The position numbers were made by a program, and so were the translations under genes. A model generated the notes under the pieces. That model saw only the letters and a program-made list of their open reading frames with translations, was not told the origin of the DNA and did not search any database. From the NCBI GenBank assembly GCA_014302835.1, contig CP060294.1:4303067-4367066 (forward strand): a DNA stretch of 64,000 bases, in the 5' to 3' direction. This document shows, in pieces, positions 1-7,962 of this stretch. Each line of letters begins with the position of its first letter. Positions within the stretch are counted from its first letter, which is position 1. The DNA comes from Pedobacter sp. PAMC26386. Its GTDB lineage: Bacteria; Bacteroidota; Bacteroidia; Sphingobacteriales; Sphingobacteriaceae.

Positions 1-1
1 C

Positions 2-439
2 ATGAGCGGAAACAATGGGAAAGACGCAAATAATTTTGGTAATGGTGGCGCAGGAGCAGGTGGAATCCTTATCCTGGACAAACCTTTTGATCAGGTAACA
101 GACGTACCCGCCGAAACGCAGTTCAGAACTGGAAAAGGTCTGATTGGTACCGATGATTCAGGAGATTTTGGAGAAGCAATGGGCTGGTATCAATATGATT
201 TTGCTGGAACAAGAAGAGGTGATGGAAGTTATGAAAAACAACATGTAGCCTATGCACTGCCAGAAAAAAGGACAGTTATTGTGCGTACAGGAAATGGAAA
301 CTATGCAAAAATCAGAATGATCTCTTGTTATAAAGATGCTTTTACAGCCGACAAATGGCTAAGAAGCACACCGCACATGTTCTTCACTTTTGAATATGTT
401 CTGGCACCTAAAGGAAGTACAAAATTTGAAATTAAATAA
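2..439 (+). CDS. HmuY-family surface lipoprotein, C-terminal part (5' truncated by window)
   Basis: C-terminal 145 residues of a protein that begins before the window; the ATG at position 2 is probably internal because no signal peptide is visible. The final part, with RTGNGNYAKIRMISCYKDA followed by FFTFEYV, resembles the last strands of HmuY-type heme-binding lipoproteins (family knowledge), which sit on the outer membrane and hand heme to a TonB-dependent receptor. The fragment starts with a Gly/Asn-rich stretch. A lipoprotein gene follows 13 bp downstream, suggesting one transcript. Heme binding itself is not shown by the sequence, and other ligands are possible. Confidence 0.6.
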   Translation: MSGNNGKDANNFGNGGAGAGGILILDKPFDQVTDVPAETQFRTGKGLIGTDDSGDFGEAMGWYQYDFAGTRRGDGSYEKQHVAYALPEKRTVIVRTGNGNYAKIRMISCYKDAFTADKWLRSTPHMFFTFEYVLAPKGSTKFEIK

Positions 440-452
440 CCTCAGCCCAATA

Positions 453-1400
453 ATGAAACATATCCCATTTCTCTGCTTACTGCTGCTAACTGGATTTACA
501 GCCTGCAAAAAAACAATAAATCCACCAGCCCTTTCCAATAGCAAAATACTGGAATATAACGTACCTGTTTCGGACGGAAATATTGCAGGTGTAATCGACG
601 AAACAGATCAGACCATCACAGTTTATATTCCATTTTATTATGAGCTGAATGTAATAGATCCAAAAGTTAAACTTTCAGCAGGCGCTTCTTTAAAAGAAAC
701 AGTAGAACCAATTGATATACTGAACGACAAGATCACTTATACTGTTACCGGAGCAGACAAAACAAGTACAACCTATAAGCTGGTTATTCAAATACAACAG
801 GTGAGTCCAATGCGATTAGTAGAGCCATCTACAGCAACAGAAATTGCTAAATACGGCCTGAATACAAGCATGAATTTTATAGGAAATTTTTATACCACTG
901 ATCCAAATAAACTTAAAGTATCGCTGATCAGCAAAAGTACCCATAAAGAAACTGACCTGGAAAAAGGCAACAATCTCAGCGTAAATCCCATCGACGATGT
1001 CTATAGCCTGTCTGGCCTGATTATCCCTACAGGTTTAGATACTGGCCTTTACACTATTAAAATAAAGAAATCTGGTATTTCCACACAATCGAAATATCCA
1101 ATAAGGCTGAATTATCCCCAAATAAATATTGTGGTCATAACCGCCGGCACATTTAAACAAGGAGAAACCTTTACCATTAAGCCTGCAAATTCGGTATTTG
1201 TCAATTTCACTTCTTTCAGTGTAAATATTAAAGGACAACAAATAGAATTCCCTATTGTCTCCTATTCACGCACCGAAGCTATTATTAAAGTACCGGAAAC
1301 CCTTTCACCAGGAAATTACGGTTCGGTTGGTTTCATAGCCAGGTTCACAGGTTTCAACGACTTCAAGCAGGCGATGCCCTTAACAGTTAACCCCAAATAA
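453..1400 (+). CDS. Outer-surface lipoprotein with beta-sandwich (DUF5018/IPT-like) domains
   Basis: Predicted 315-residue lipoprotein. I chose the ATG at 453 rather than an upstream in-frame ATG at 390 (inside the preceding gene) because it gives a clean signal peptide ending in a lipobox, LLTGFTAC, followed by KK. After it comes a domain like the N-terminal part of DUF5018-type proteins (SNSKILEYNVP, then TYTVTGADKTSTTYKLVI), then beta-rich sequence resembling IPT/TIG folds. The same architecture recurs in the gene at 2313. It follows a HmuY-like gene by 13 bp, so a role in the same uptake system is inferred. Function unknown. Confidence 0.6.
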   Translation: MKHIPFLCLLLLTGFTACKKTINPPALSNSKILEYNVPVSDGNIAGVIDETDQTITVYIPFYYELNVIDPKVKLSAGASLKETVEPIDILNDKITYTVTGADKTSTTYKLVIQIQQVSPMRLVEPSTATEIAKYGLNTSMNFIGNFYTTDPNKLKVSLISKSTHKETDLEKGNNLSVNPIDDVYSLSGLIIPTGLDTGLYTIKIKKSGISTQSKYPIRLNYPQINIVVITAGTFKQGETFTIKPANSVFVNFTSFSVNIKGQQIEFPIVSYSRTEAIIKVPETLSPGNYGSVGFIARFTGFNDFKQAMPLTVNPK

Positions 1401-1503
1401 TTACAAAAAATAAAGACATTAATCATCCGGGCTGGCAGCTGTCCCACGCAAACAAACAAACAATGCCTAATTAAAAAATAAATTCTCTTAAAAATCTAAA
1501 AAC

Positions 1504-2136
1504 ATGAAAACAAATTTTCTAAAAATAACAGGGATGTTCGCCCTTTTAGCAGTATTAGCTACCTCTTGTAAAAAAGACAACAATGAAGTTTCAAATGCGC
1601 CCTTAAAAAGTAATAACGCAGTAAATACAATTCCTTCTAATTCGGTTGTAACCGGAGCATTCACTACACCTTTATCTTCTCCGGGAGGTTCGGCTGGTAA
1701 CTGGGGAACAGTTTACTATGACCTGGCCAATAATGCCACTACCACTACTACATCTGCGTACCAGGCGTCATTTAACGGATCGTTTGATGGCAATATTAAT
1801 GCAAATACAGGTAGCAGTTACAAACTAGCTTATGCTGATGTACCTTCAACTACATTAGCTGCAATTGCAAAAACTGCATTCACAACAGGAAATATCAAAA
1901 CAGCAACAACATTAGGATCAAATACATCAGCACCAGGATGGTATGCTTATAACGTAGCTACACATGTTTCAGGTCCTGTAGCAGATCGTTATGTGCTGTT
2001 ATATAAAGGTTCTTCGGTAGCTGCTGCAACAGAATTATATGTTCTACAGATTATTACTGTTGGTTATTCAGCCGATTCTACAACTCCAGGCAATTACTAC
2101 GGTCAGATTTCATTTAACTATAAAAAATTAGTTTAG
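1504..2136 (+). CDS. HmuY-like lipoprotein
   Basis: 210 residues with an N-terminal signal and lipobox (LAVLATSC, then KKD), so probably an outer-membrane lipoprotein. The body has features of the HmuY fold as I know it: WGTVYYDLA near the start of the mature protein, SYKLAYADV, GWYAYN, and an ending LYVLQIITVGYS followed by YYGQISFNYKK. It is rich in Ala, Thr, Ser and Asn. It sits between two similar beta-sandwich lipoproteins and repeats the order seen at the window start, where a HmuY-type gene also precedes one of them. The family call is by motif pattern only; ligand unknown. Confidence 0.55.
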   Translation: MKTNFLKITGMFALLAVLATSCKKDNNEVSNAPLKSNNAVNTIPSNSVVTGAFTTPLSSPGGSAGNWGTVYYDLANNATTTTTSAYQASFNGSFDGNINANTGSSYKLAYADVPSTTLAAIAKTAFTTGNIKTATTLGSNTSAPGWYAYNVATHVSGPVADRYVLLYKGSSVAAATELYVLQIITVGYSADSTTPGNYYGQISFNYKKLV

Positions 2137-2180
2137 CAGGAAGCCTGTCAGATTTGCGAAATTCTAAAGGAAATTAAAAA

Positions 2181-2209
2181 GGAGCTGCTCTTCCCAAAGT
2201 TACAGCTCC
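2181..2209 (+). terminator. Stem-loop after the HmuY-like gene
   Basis: GGAGCTG at 2181-2187 pairs with CAGCTCC at 2203-2209 across a 15-nt loop, with an A-run upstream and CTTCT downstream. It lies 45 bp after the stop of the preceding gene. It is a weak intrinsic terminator or a processing hairpin between the two lipoprotein genes. Confidence 0.4.
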
Positions 2210-2288
2210 CTTCTATAGCATTGGCTTAATGACCCTTTAAATGAAGCAATTAACCCGGATGATTATTAATATAATTTGCGAAAGTAAA

Positions 2289-2296
2289 TAAATTTG
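2289..2296 (+). promoter_or_regulatory. Candidate -7 promoter element (TAAATTTG)
   Basis: TAAATTTG matches the Bacteroidota -7 consensus TAnnTTTG and lies 16 nt before the ATG at 2313. No convincing -33 TTTG is seen at the usual 19-21 nt spacing, so support is partial. With the stem-loop at 2181 it would allow the downstream lipoprotein gene to be transcribed separately. Confidence 0.3.
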
Positions 2297-2312
2297 CAAA
2301 ACCAACCAAAAA

Positions 2313-3275
2313 ATGAAATTACAATCCACTACTAAAATATTTTTTAGTACCCTTATCCTGTCTGTTATCCTTCTTTTCACCAGCTGCAAAAAACAGTATA
2401 CTGATTATTCTTACAGTAACCTGGTTAGCTTTAGTATGAAAGGAAGTGACGGAGAAACCTTGAAAGGTGCGATCAGTACTCAGGATATTACAGTCTACTG
2501 GCCCCCTTTCACCAAGGTTCCAGACAGTATTATTCCACAAATCACGGTTGCGGACCGCGCCAGTATCTCCCCGGCCTCAGGTAAAAAAGTAGCCTTTAAA
2601 GAGACAACCAGATTTACGGTAACAGCTCAGGATGGTACGACAACAATTTATACGCTTAAACCCGTAATCAATCAGCCTATTCCATACTTTAATGGGGTTT
2701 CGACTGCTTATTCCCATGACAATAATGGAGTAACAGTAATTCACCCCGATACAGAACTTGACCTTCAGGGTGATTATTTCGTAACCGATAGCCTGGCTAC
2801 AAAGCTTTATCTTGAGGTTGAAGGCGCCCAGGAAATACCGATGAAAGTGATAGATATTTACAAAACCCGCATCCTCTCAGAAAATCTTTCCGAAAAGGTA
2901 AAAAAAGGAACCTATTTTAGAGTTAAGGTTGTCTCAGGTTCGCGTACTATTTATTCAGGCCGATGTCTTATGGGAGAAGTTCTACCCCTGATTCCAGAGG
3001 CAGATATACTCTATACAAAAACATTTAAAGCAGGTGACACGTTTACGCTTTCAGCGATTAATATCAGCACGGTATCTACAGTAACCGCAGCTGCTAATCT
3101 GGCCTCAATTCCACAGAATCTTATTATTCTAGCCAAAACAAACAATGACATAACTATCAAAATTCCTGACACTATGCCAGTGGGAACATATAGCATCCTG
3201 AACTATATCTATACTGCAAATATTTACCATCTTGCCAAAACAAATACCCTTTACACAAGATTAATCATTAAATAA
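2313..3275 (+). CDS. Lipoprotein with beta-sandwich (DUF5018/IPT-like) domains, relative of the gene at 453
   Basis: 320 residues. Signal peptide with lipobox LLFTSC followed by KK, then a domain with FSMKGSDGETLKGAISTQDI and a following strand pattern (FTVTAQDGTTTIYTLKPVI) that parallels the gene at 453 (TYTVTGADKTSTTYKLVIQ). The second half is beta-rich with IPT/TIG-like segments (LDLQGDYFVTD; FKAGDTFTLSAINIS; IPDTMPVGTYSI), matching IKVPETLSPGNYGS in the first copy. The two genes look like diverged copies of the same surface protein type, each after a HmuY-like gene. No enzymatic motif is visible; a ligand-binding or receptor-accessory role is inferred. Confidence 0.55.
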   Translation: MKLQSTTKIFFSTLILSVILLFTSCKKQYTDYSYSNLVSFSMKGSDGETLKGAISTQDITVYWPPFTKVPDSIIPQITVADRASISPASGKKVAFKETTRFTVTAQDGTTTIYTLKPVINQPIPYFNGVSTAYSHDNNGVTVIHPDTELDLQGDYFVTDSLATKLYLEVEGAQEIPMKVIDIYKTRILSENLSEKVKKGTYFRVKVVSGSRTIYSGRCLMGEVLPLIPEADILYTKTFKAGDTFTLSAINISTVSTVTAAANLASIPQNLIILAKTNNDITIKIPDTMPVGTYSILNYIYTANIYHLAKTNTLYTRLIIK

Positions 3276-3314
3276 TTAGGTGCAATTAACGTTTCTATTG
3301 ACACCCTCTCTCCG

Positions 3315-3348
3315 CCTGAATTACCAGTCATAAACCTGGTAATTCAGG
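3315..3348 (+). terminator. Strong stem-loop closing the lipoprotein locus
   Basis: A perfect 13-bp stem: CCTGAATTACCAG (3315-3327) pairs with CTGGTAATTCAGG (3336-3348) around an 8-nt loop, followed by TTATTT. It starts 39 bp after the stop of the last lipoprotein gene and is probably an intrinsic terminator. Confidence 0.7.
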
Positions 3349-3431
3349 TTATTTAGCAAATAAAAAACAGTCTAAACAGGCCATCAAAAACAAATAAATT
3401 CTTTTATTTAGAATAATTATAAATAATATGC

Positions 3432-3439
3432 TAAGTTTG
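3432..3439 (+). promoter_or_regulatory. Candidate -7 promoter element (TAAGTTTG)
   Basis: TAAGTTTG fits TAnnTTTG and lies 73 nt upstream of the ATG at 3513, after the terminator hairpin at 3315-3348. The -33 element is poor (only a TTTA at 3407-3410). It would give the small gene its own promoter. Confidence 0.3.
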
Positions 3440-3512
3440 AATGATAACCTTAAAAATAAAAATGACACGCTCATTTTTTACGCTTAATGGTTAAACTCAA
3501 AAATGCAAGACT

Positions 3513-3851
3513 ATGTGCAAGACTATAATTTTAAGTTCAGGAAAAGACACTGCAATATCACATTGCCCACACTGTGATGTATATTACATCTGGCATAACA
3601 ACCTCTTATTAAATTTCACACAAAATGATTTTCTGAATTTCAAAGATATCATTGAGAACTTCTCATTTACAGAAACAAGCCTGCCCTTTCCAGACAAAAA
3701 GGAGAGAATCTTACTCCGTAGCCCAAACGAAGATATCAGCTTTGCTTTTACCCATGATGAATTAGAGTCTTTCCGTAACATGCTCAATGAAGCTGTCTAC
3801 ATGAAAGAGGTCTATACACTAATGGGAACAGAGCCCGGAGCAAATCGGTAG
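3513..3851 (+). CDS. Small cytoplasmic protein, DUF6686-like
   Basis: 112 residues without signal peptide or membrane segment. The N-terminus has a Cys-Pro-His-Cys pair (SHCPHCDVYYIWHNN), suggesting a single-sided metal or redox site, and the C-terminal half carries RILLRSPNEDISFAFTHDELE followed by NMLNEA. This pattern resembles the Bacteroidota family I know as DUF6686, which I recall being found near HmuY-type loci; that is memory, not a search. Here it follows the alternating lipoprotein cluster, behind a terminator and its own possible promoter. A role in heme or metal sensing is only a guess. Confidence 0.55.
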   Translation: MCKTIILSSGKDTAISHCPHCDVYYIWHNNLLLNFTQNDFLNFKDIIENFSFTETSLPFPDKKERILLRSPNEDISFAFTHDELESFRNMLNEAVYMKEVYTLMGTEPGANR

Positions 3852-3941
3852 CGGATAATTAAAGCTCAGCAATTTTTATTCATAATTTGTTTACTTTAGC
3901 GCCTTTATTTTATTGCATTATAACTACGCGCAGCCCCTCTA

Positions 3942-5072
3942 ATGAGAAAATTTTTGCTTTGCACCACCCTACTGCTCTCAACGCTTCATGGATTTGGACA
4001 AATGAAACTGATCAAACGTATGTTATCAGAGGATGTAGACACTACGCGTAAAGCGAGTTTTATGCCCCTTCCCTTACTAAGATACTCACAGGAAGTAGGC
4101 TTAGAATTTGGTGTTGGTGGTCTCTACTCCACATACCTTGATCCAAAAGACACCTTAAACCGGAGTTCCAATTTCTCGACAGTACTCTCCTTTTCTACCA
4201 AAAAGCAATACAATGTCAGTTTGAAGGGTGATGTGTGGACTAAACATAATACCTTCCACCTCATCAGTGAGCTACGTTTCAGAAGTATGCCCTTCGATTT
4301 TTTCGGTATTGGCAATCAAACTCTTGAAGCCAATAAAGACAGACTTGTACAACGACAAATCAGAGCCTTTTTTGACGTAGAAAAGAACATTCTTCCCTTC
4401 GCCTACACAGGAGTCTCCCTTGGATTTGAAAACTTCAATTTCAAAGACAAAGAACCAGGTGGTATTTATAGCACAGATCCCGCCGTATTAGGTAAAAACG
4501 GCGGATCAGTTGTTTATGTCGGTGTATCGCAGACCTATGATACAAGAAATTCAAATAACTACCCTACCAAAGGATTCTTCGGAAGAGTTTCCTACCAATA
4601 TGCACCAAATATATTTGGCGGAAATGATTTTACGGGTAGCCAGATTAAGGTTGTGGTCCGTAACTTCTGGCCAATTGCCAAGAAATTCGTATTGGGCGTA
4701 AATGGAATATACTATACCGTACAAAGCAACAGCACCCCATTTTACCTGTTACCGCAATTGGGTAATGACGAAATTATGCGTGGCTACTACTCAGGCAGAT
4801 ACAGAGATGAAAACTTACTGGCCGCACAAACAGAATTACGTTACCGGTACAATAACCGCTTCGGCTTAGTCGCCTTTGGTGGTGGTGGCCGTGTATTTGC
4901 CAACGGAGACTTCTCACTTAAGCAATTTAAACCATCTTACGGAGCAGGAGTAAGATACTTCTACGATCCGGCTAAAGGGCTAAGCGTAAGAGCAGATTAT
5001 GCAGTTGGCGAAAAAAGACCCAATGAAGCCAGACAATCAGGATTTTATCTCAGCCTGGCAGAAGCTTTTTAA
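3942..5072 (+). CDS. BamA/TamA-like (Omp85) outer-membrane beta-barrel protein
   Basis: 376 residues with a cleavable signal (ending HGFGQ) and no POTRA domains, so it is the barrel-only type of the Omp85 / bacterial surface antigen family. Alternating beta-strands fill the sequence. A conserved MRGYYSGRYRDEN segment corresponds to the family's (V/M)RGF/Y motif in the loop that folds into the barrel, and the protein ends in aromatic Phe (LSLAEAF), the outer-membrane insertion signature. Barrel-only members may translocate or present partners, but the substrate is unknown. It is a single gene convergent with the methyltransferase at 5333, with a large hairpin between them. Confidence 0.85.
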   Translation: MRKFLLCTTLLLSTLHGFGQMKLIKRMLSEDVDTTRKASFMPLPLLRYSQEVGLEFGVGGLYSTYLDPKDTLNRSSNFSTVLSFSTKKQYNVSLKGDVWTKHNTFHLISELRFRSMPFDFFGIGNQTLEANKDRLVQRQIRAFFDVEKNILPFAYTGVSLGFENFNFKDKEPGGIYSTDPAVLGKNGGSVVYVGVSQTYDTRNSNNYPTKGFFGRVSYQYAPNIFGGNDFTGSQIKVVVRNFWPIAKKFVLGVNGIYYTVQSNSTPFYLLPQLGNDEIMRGYYSGRYRDENLLAAQTELRYRYNNRFGLVAFGGGGRVFANGDFSLKQFKPSYGAGVRYFYDPAKGLSVRADYAVGEKRPNEARQSGFYLSLAEAF

Positions 5073-5182
5073 GCTATTTCATGCTCCTTCCTGACGAATT
5101 GAGAATAAGAGGTTTGCAAATTAATTGATGGTGTTTTAATCAGATGTATTAAGACACAAAACGGCTTCAATTAGGTAACGGA

Positions 5183-5252
5183 TGCGTAAGTGATCGGTGT
5201 TGGAAAGGGTCAGATCCTTACCAACCCCTTTCCAACACCGATCACTTACGCA
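5183..5252. repeat. 27-bp perfect inverted repeat between convergent genes
   Basis: Arms at 5183-5209 and 5226-5252 are perfectly complementary over 27 bp with a 16-nt spacer. It lies about 110 bp after the Omp85 gene and 80 bp before the end of the convergent methyltransferase gene. There is no T-run directly after either arm, so it is not a textbook terminator, although a hairpin this strong would block or process transcripts from both sides. It is flanked by two copies of GTATTAAGAC (5146-5155 and 5262-5271), which could be chance or a target duplication of a small non-autonomous element. Confidence 0.85.
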
Positions 5253-5332
5253 CTACAGAGGGTATTAAGACGGTTTTAACCGTATAATAATTGCAGTTTT
5301 TTTTACAAATTATGAGTTTTAAATACGTCCTC

Positions 5333-6142
5333 TTAAAACTTAATCTTAAAATGTTCTTTTTTCTGCCCTTTTTTGAAATAAACTAAACCGATCCAGAACA
5401 GATCTACAGTTACAGTTACATCCGGATGATTTTTAATTTCTTCCCATGCCTCTTTCATTCCTTTACTCCAGTAAATGTCATCAAAGATCAGCAGTGAATC
5501 CTCATGCACCTTAGGTAAACACCAATTAAAATAATTGATAGTCGCATCCTTACGATGATTTCCATCGATATAAACAAAATCCAATTTCGGAGCCTGTTCA
5601 ATAACGGCTGGCAATAATTCGTCAAAATTACCTACCTGCAACTCAATATTTTCCAGCTCAAGATCCTGAAAATTCTGATAAGCCTTTTTAGCAGTTTCCG
5701 GGCATCCCTCAATGGTGATAATATCTGACTCAGGGCAGGCACTGGACAGATAAGCAGTCGTAATTCCTAAACAAGTTCCCAGTTCAATCAGATTACCTGG
5801 TTTGCTATTTTTTGCCAGGCGATAAATCAACTGTGCAAGCTTTGGCGATTTTAAAGCATTTTTAGCAATTTCTTTCACCTTTTTCGTCCGGTTTTTATTC
5901 AGGTGAGAACCCGCTCCGAGATCAGTAACTGTAATTAATGCATCGTCATTTAAAAGTTTTTTTCTTTGTTCCTCAATACCATTGTATTCAGTTTTAGAGT
6001 TAAAATCGTAAATTACCTCATCTACTAAATGATAAACAAAAGGCGAATGGGTGCCATGCCTGCTTTTAGAGGTTAAACGATGCTTCAGATAATCGCTGAT
6101 AAATTGTAATGCCATAAAAGCAAAAATAGGTAAACGAAGCAT
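5333..6142 (-). CDS. Class I SAM-dependent O-methyltransferase family protein
   Basis: 269 residues. The Rossmann-type SAM fold is visible in the middle: NLIELGTCLGITTAYLS (motif I with the glycine turn), IITIEGCPETAKKA (acidic residue at the end of strand 2), KLDFVYIDGNHRKDATINYF (strand 4 with DGNH) and LLIFDDIYWSKGMKEAWEEI. This pattern fits the Methyltransf_24/O-methyltransferase group; the substrate is unknown. The N-terminal 80 residues (HRLTSKSRHGTHSPFVYHLV) are typical of a Bacteroidota-specific subfamily. A later ATG at 6115 is possible as start. It diverges from the gene at 6161 with only 18 bp between start codons. Confidence 0.8.
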   Translation of the reverse strand: MLRLPIFAFMALQFISDYLKHRLTSKSRHGTHSPFVYHLVDEVIYDFNSKTEYNGIEEQRKKLLNDDALITVTDLGAGSHLNKNRTKKVKEIAKNALKSPKLAQLIYRLAKNSKPGNLIELGTCLGITTAYLSSACPESDIITIEGCPETAKKAYQNFQDLELENIELQVGNFDELLPAVIEQAPKLDFVYIDGNHRKDATINYFNWCLPKVHEDSLLIFDDIYWSKGMKEAWEEIKNHPDVTVTVDLFWIGLVYFKKGQKKEHFKIKF

Positions 6143-6160
6143 TCTAATTGGTATTTATTA

Positions 6161-7030
6161 ATGGAAAATAGTACAGAAATAAAAGCATTGGTAAAATTAC
6201 TGGACGATACTGACCAGGAAGTTTTCGAACAGGTCGCAAAACGCCTGCTTGAACATGGAACTTCTGTGATCCATTTTCTGGAAACAGAATGGGAAAAATC
6301 ATTGGATACCCTCTTACAGGAAAGGATCGAAAACATCGTTCACCAGATCCAGTTTAATACTGTAAAAGAAGACCTTAACCTTTGGTATCAAAGTGGTGCA
6401 TTCGATCTTTTACAGGGCGCTTTAGTAATCAACCGCTATCAATATCCTGATTTGGATGAACAGAAAGTTATCAACCAGATTGAAGAGATTAAAAGAGAAA
6501 TATGGACTAATCTGCAGTACGAAATGAGTTCTGTCGAAAAGATTAAACTCATCAACCACACTTTCTATAATATTCACGGGTTCAAAGGGAATACTAAAAA
6601 CCACCACGATCCTCAAAACTCCTATATTAACCAGGTACTTGAAACTAAAAAAGGGAATCAGATTTCGCTTGCTATTATTTATGCAACGATTGCCCAAAAA
6701 CTTGATATTCCTGTTTATGGCGTTAATCTGCCACAACATTTCATTCTCGGTTATATTGATGAAAGTAAAAGAGAAGAACATGAGTTTGGCGTGCTTTTTT
6801 ATATCAACGCCTTCAATAAAGGAGCAATCTTTGGTAAACATGATGTAGACCAGTTTTTGCGCCAGCTAAATTTGCAACCGCTGCCAGGATTTTATGCTCC
6901 CTGCAGTAATGTAGAAATTATTCGCAGGATCATTCGCAACCTCATTTCAGCATACGAAAATCTGGGCTCCGAAGAAAAAGTTCAGGAACTCAAAGAATTG
7001 CAGGATATTTTGATCAGTACAGAGATTTAA
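6161..7030 (+). CDS. SirB1-like protein with transglutaminase-like domain
   Basis: 289 residues. The C-terminal two thirds match the SirB1/Transglut_core2 family: NHTFYNIHGFKGNTKNHHDP, then NQVLETKKGNQISLAIIYATIAQKL and VYGVNLPQHFILGYI. In this family the usual transglutaminase Cys is commonly lost, and here the position before ISLAIIY is NQ, so it is probably not a peptidase. An N-terminal helical region (residues 1-90) precedes it. Role unknown; relatives occur near release-factor methylation genes in other phyla, and prfB lies 1 kb away here, though on the other strand. It overlaps the convergent esterase gene by 4 bp. Confidence 0.75.
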   Translation: MENSTEIKALVKLLDDTDQEVFEQVAKRLLEHGTSVIHFLETEWEKSLDTLLQERIENIVHQIQFNTVKEDLNLWYQSGAFDLLQGALVINRYQYPDLDEQKVINQIEEIKREIWTNLQYEMSSVEKIKLINHTFYNIHGFKGNTKNHHDPQNSYINQVLETKKGNQISLAIIYATIAQKLDIPVYGVNLPQHFILGYIDESKREEHEFGVLFYINAFNKGAIFGKHDVDQFLRQLNLQPLPGFYAPCSNVEIIRRIIRNLISAYENLGSEEKVQELKELQDILISTEI

Positions 7031-7962
7031 TCTGCCTTCTTGTTTAACAGCTGATTAGCCAGCATCCATTCTTGTAAACGAAGAAACCACTCGTCAGACG
7101 TTGTTTTGTTATGCATCCCATAACCATGTCCGCCAGCCTGGTAAAGATGTGTTTCTACAGGAACATTATTTTTCACCATTGCCTGATTAAACAGAATCGT
7201 GTTTTCTACAGGAACGGTATCATCATCGTTGGCATGAACCAGAAAACTAATAGGTGTCTGAGAATTGACATGCAGTTCATTAGAAAAATAATCTTTTTGT
7301 GCCTGACTGGCATTCCTGCCGATCAGATTTTTAACAGAGCCCGTATGCGGTGAAGCGGTGAAACTAATTACCGGGTAAATCAGAACCGCAAAATCAGGTC
7401 TCAAACTCAACCCTTCCGGATTCTTAATTTTACTATCCCCGTAATGTACAGCAAGTGAAGAAGCAAGATGTCCGCCAGCAGAGAAGCCCATTATCCCAAT
7501 TTTAGCCGGATTAATATTCCAGGCAGCAGCATTTTTACGCACCAGGTAAATCGCCTGCTGAGCATCTTGCAAAGGCCCGAAAGCCCTGTCCACCATAATG
7601 GTGTCACTTGGCAGACGATATTTTAAGACAAAGGCCGTTATGCCCAATTTAGTAAACCTCCTTGCAACCTCTTCCCCCTCATGGTCAGTTGCAAGAAATG
7701 CATACCCCCCACCCGGACAAATAATTACAGCAGTTCCATTTGCTTTCAGTGGATCAGCCCTGTAAAGACTGAGCGAAGGATCAGTTACCTTGCTCAGTCC
7801 AAAAACTTTACCCTTCACAATTGTTTCTTTTTCTTTATAGGAAGCAGGCGCAACTTTTGCCCCCGGTATCTTGCCATGATACAGTTTCATAATTTCCTGA
7901 GCCTGTACCGCATTCAACCCTATTATTCCCATAACTAAAAGTAACAATCCTTTTTTATTCAT
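7027..7962 (-). CDS. Secreted alpha/beta-hydrolase (acetyl-xylan esterase/lipase-like)
   Basis: 311 residues with a signal peptide (ends AVQAQ). The alpha/beta-hydrolase fold is shown by the oxyanion motif AVIICPGGGYAFLA, the nucleophile elbow GIMGFSAGGHLASSLA (Ser), the acid in LVHANDDDTVPVENT and the base in YQAGGHGYGMHN. This arrangement is that of the BD-FAE / endo-1,4-beta-xylanase-esterase group acting on acetylated sugars (family knowledge). The exact substrate cannot be told. The start codon shares one base with the stop of prfB read in the opposite sense of order: on the minus strand prfB ends in TAATG at this start, so the two are likely co-transcribed with prfB first. Confidence 0.8.
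   Translation of the reverse strand: MNKKGLLLLVMGIIGLNAVQAQEIMKLYHGKIPGAKVAPASYKEKETIVKGKVFGLSKVTDPSLSLYRADPLKANGTAVIICPGGGYAFLATDHEGEEVARRFTKLGITAFVLKYRLPSDTIMVDRAFGPLQDAQQAIYLVRKNAAAWNINPAKIGIMGFSAGGHLASSLAVHYGDSKIKNPEGLSLRPDFAVLIYPVISFTASPHTGSVKNLIGRNASQAQKDYFSNELHVNSQTPISFLVHANDDDTVPVENTILFNQAMVKNNVPVETHLYQAGGHGYGMHNKTTSDEWFLRLQEWMLANQLLNKKAD

Noticed and set aside
6422..6841. 139-codon open frame antisense to the SirB1-like gene
   Set aside because: It lies entirely inside a well-supported gene, has no homology pattern, and its composition (Phe, Ile, Asn rich) is that of a reversed AT-rich gene.
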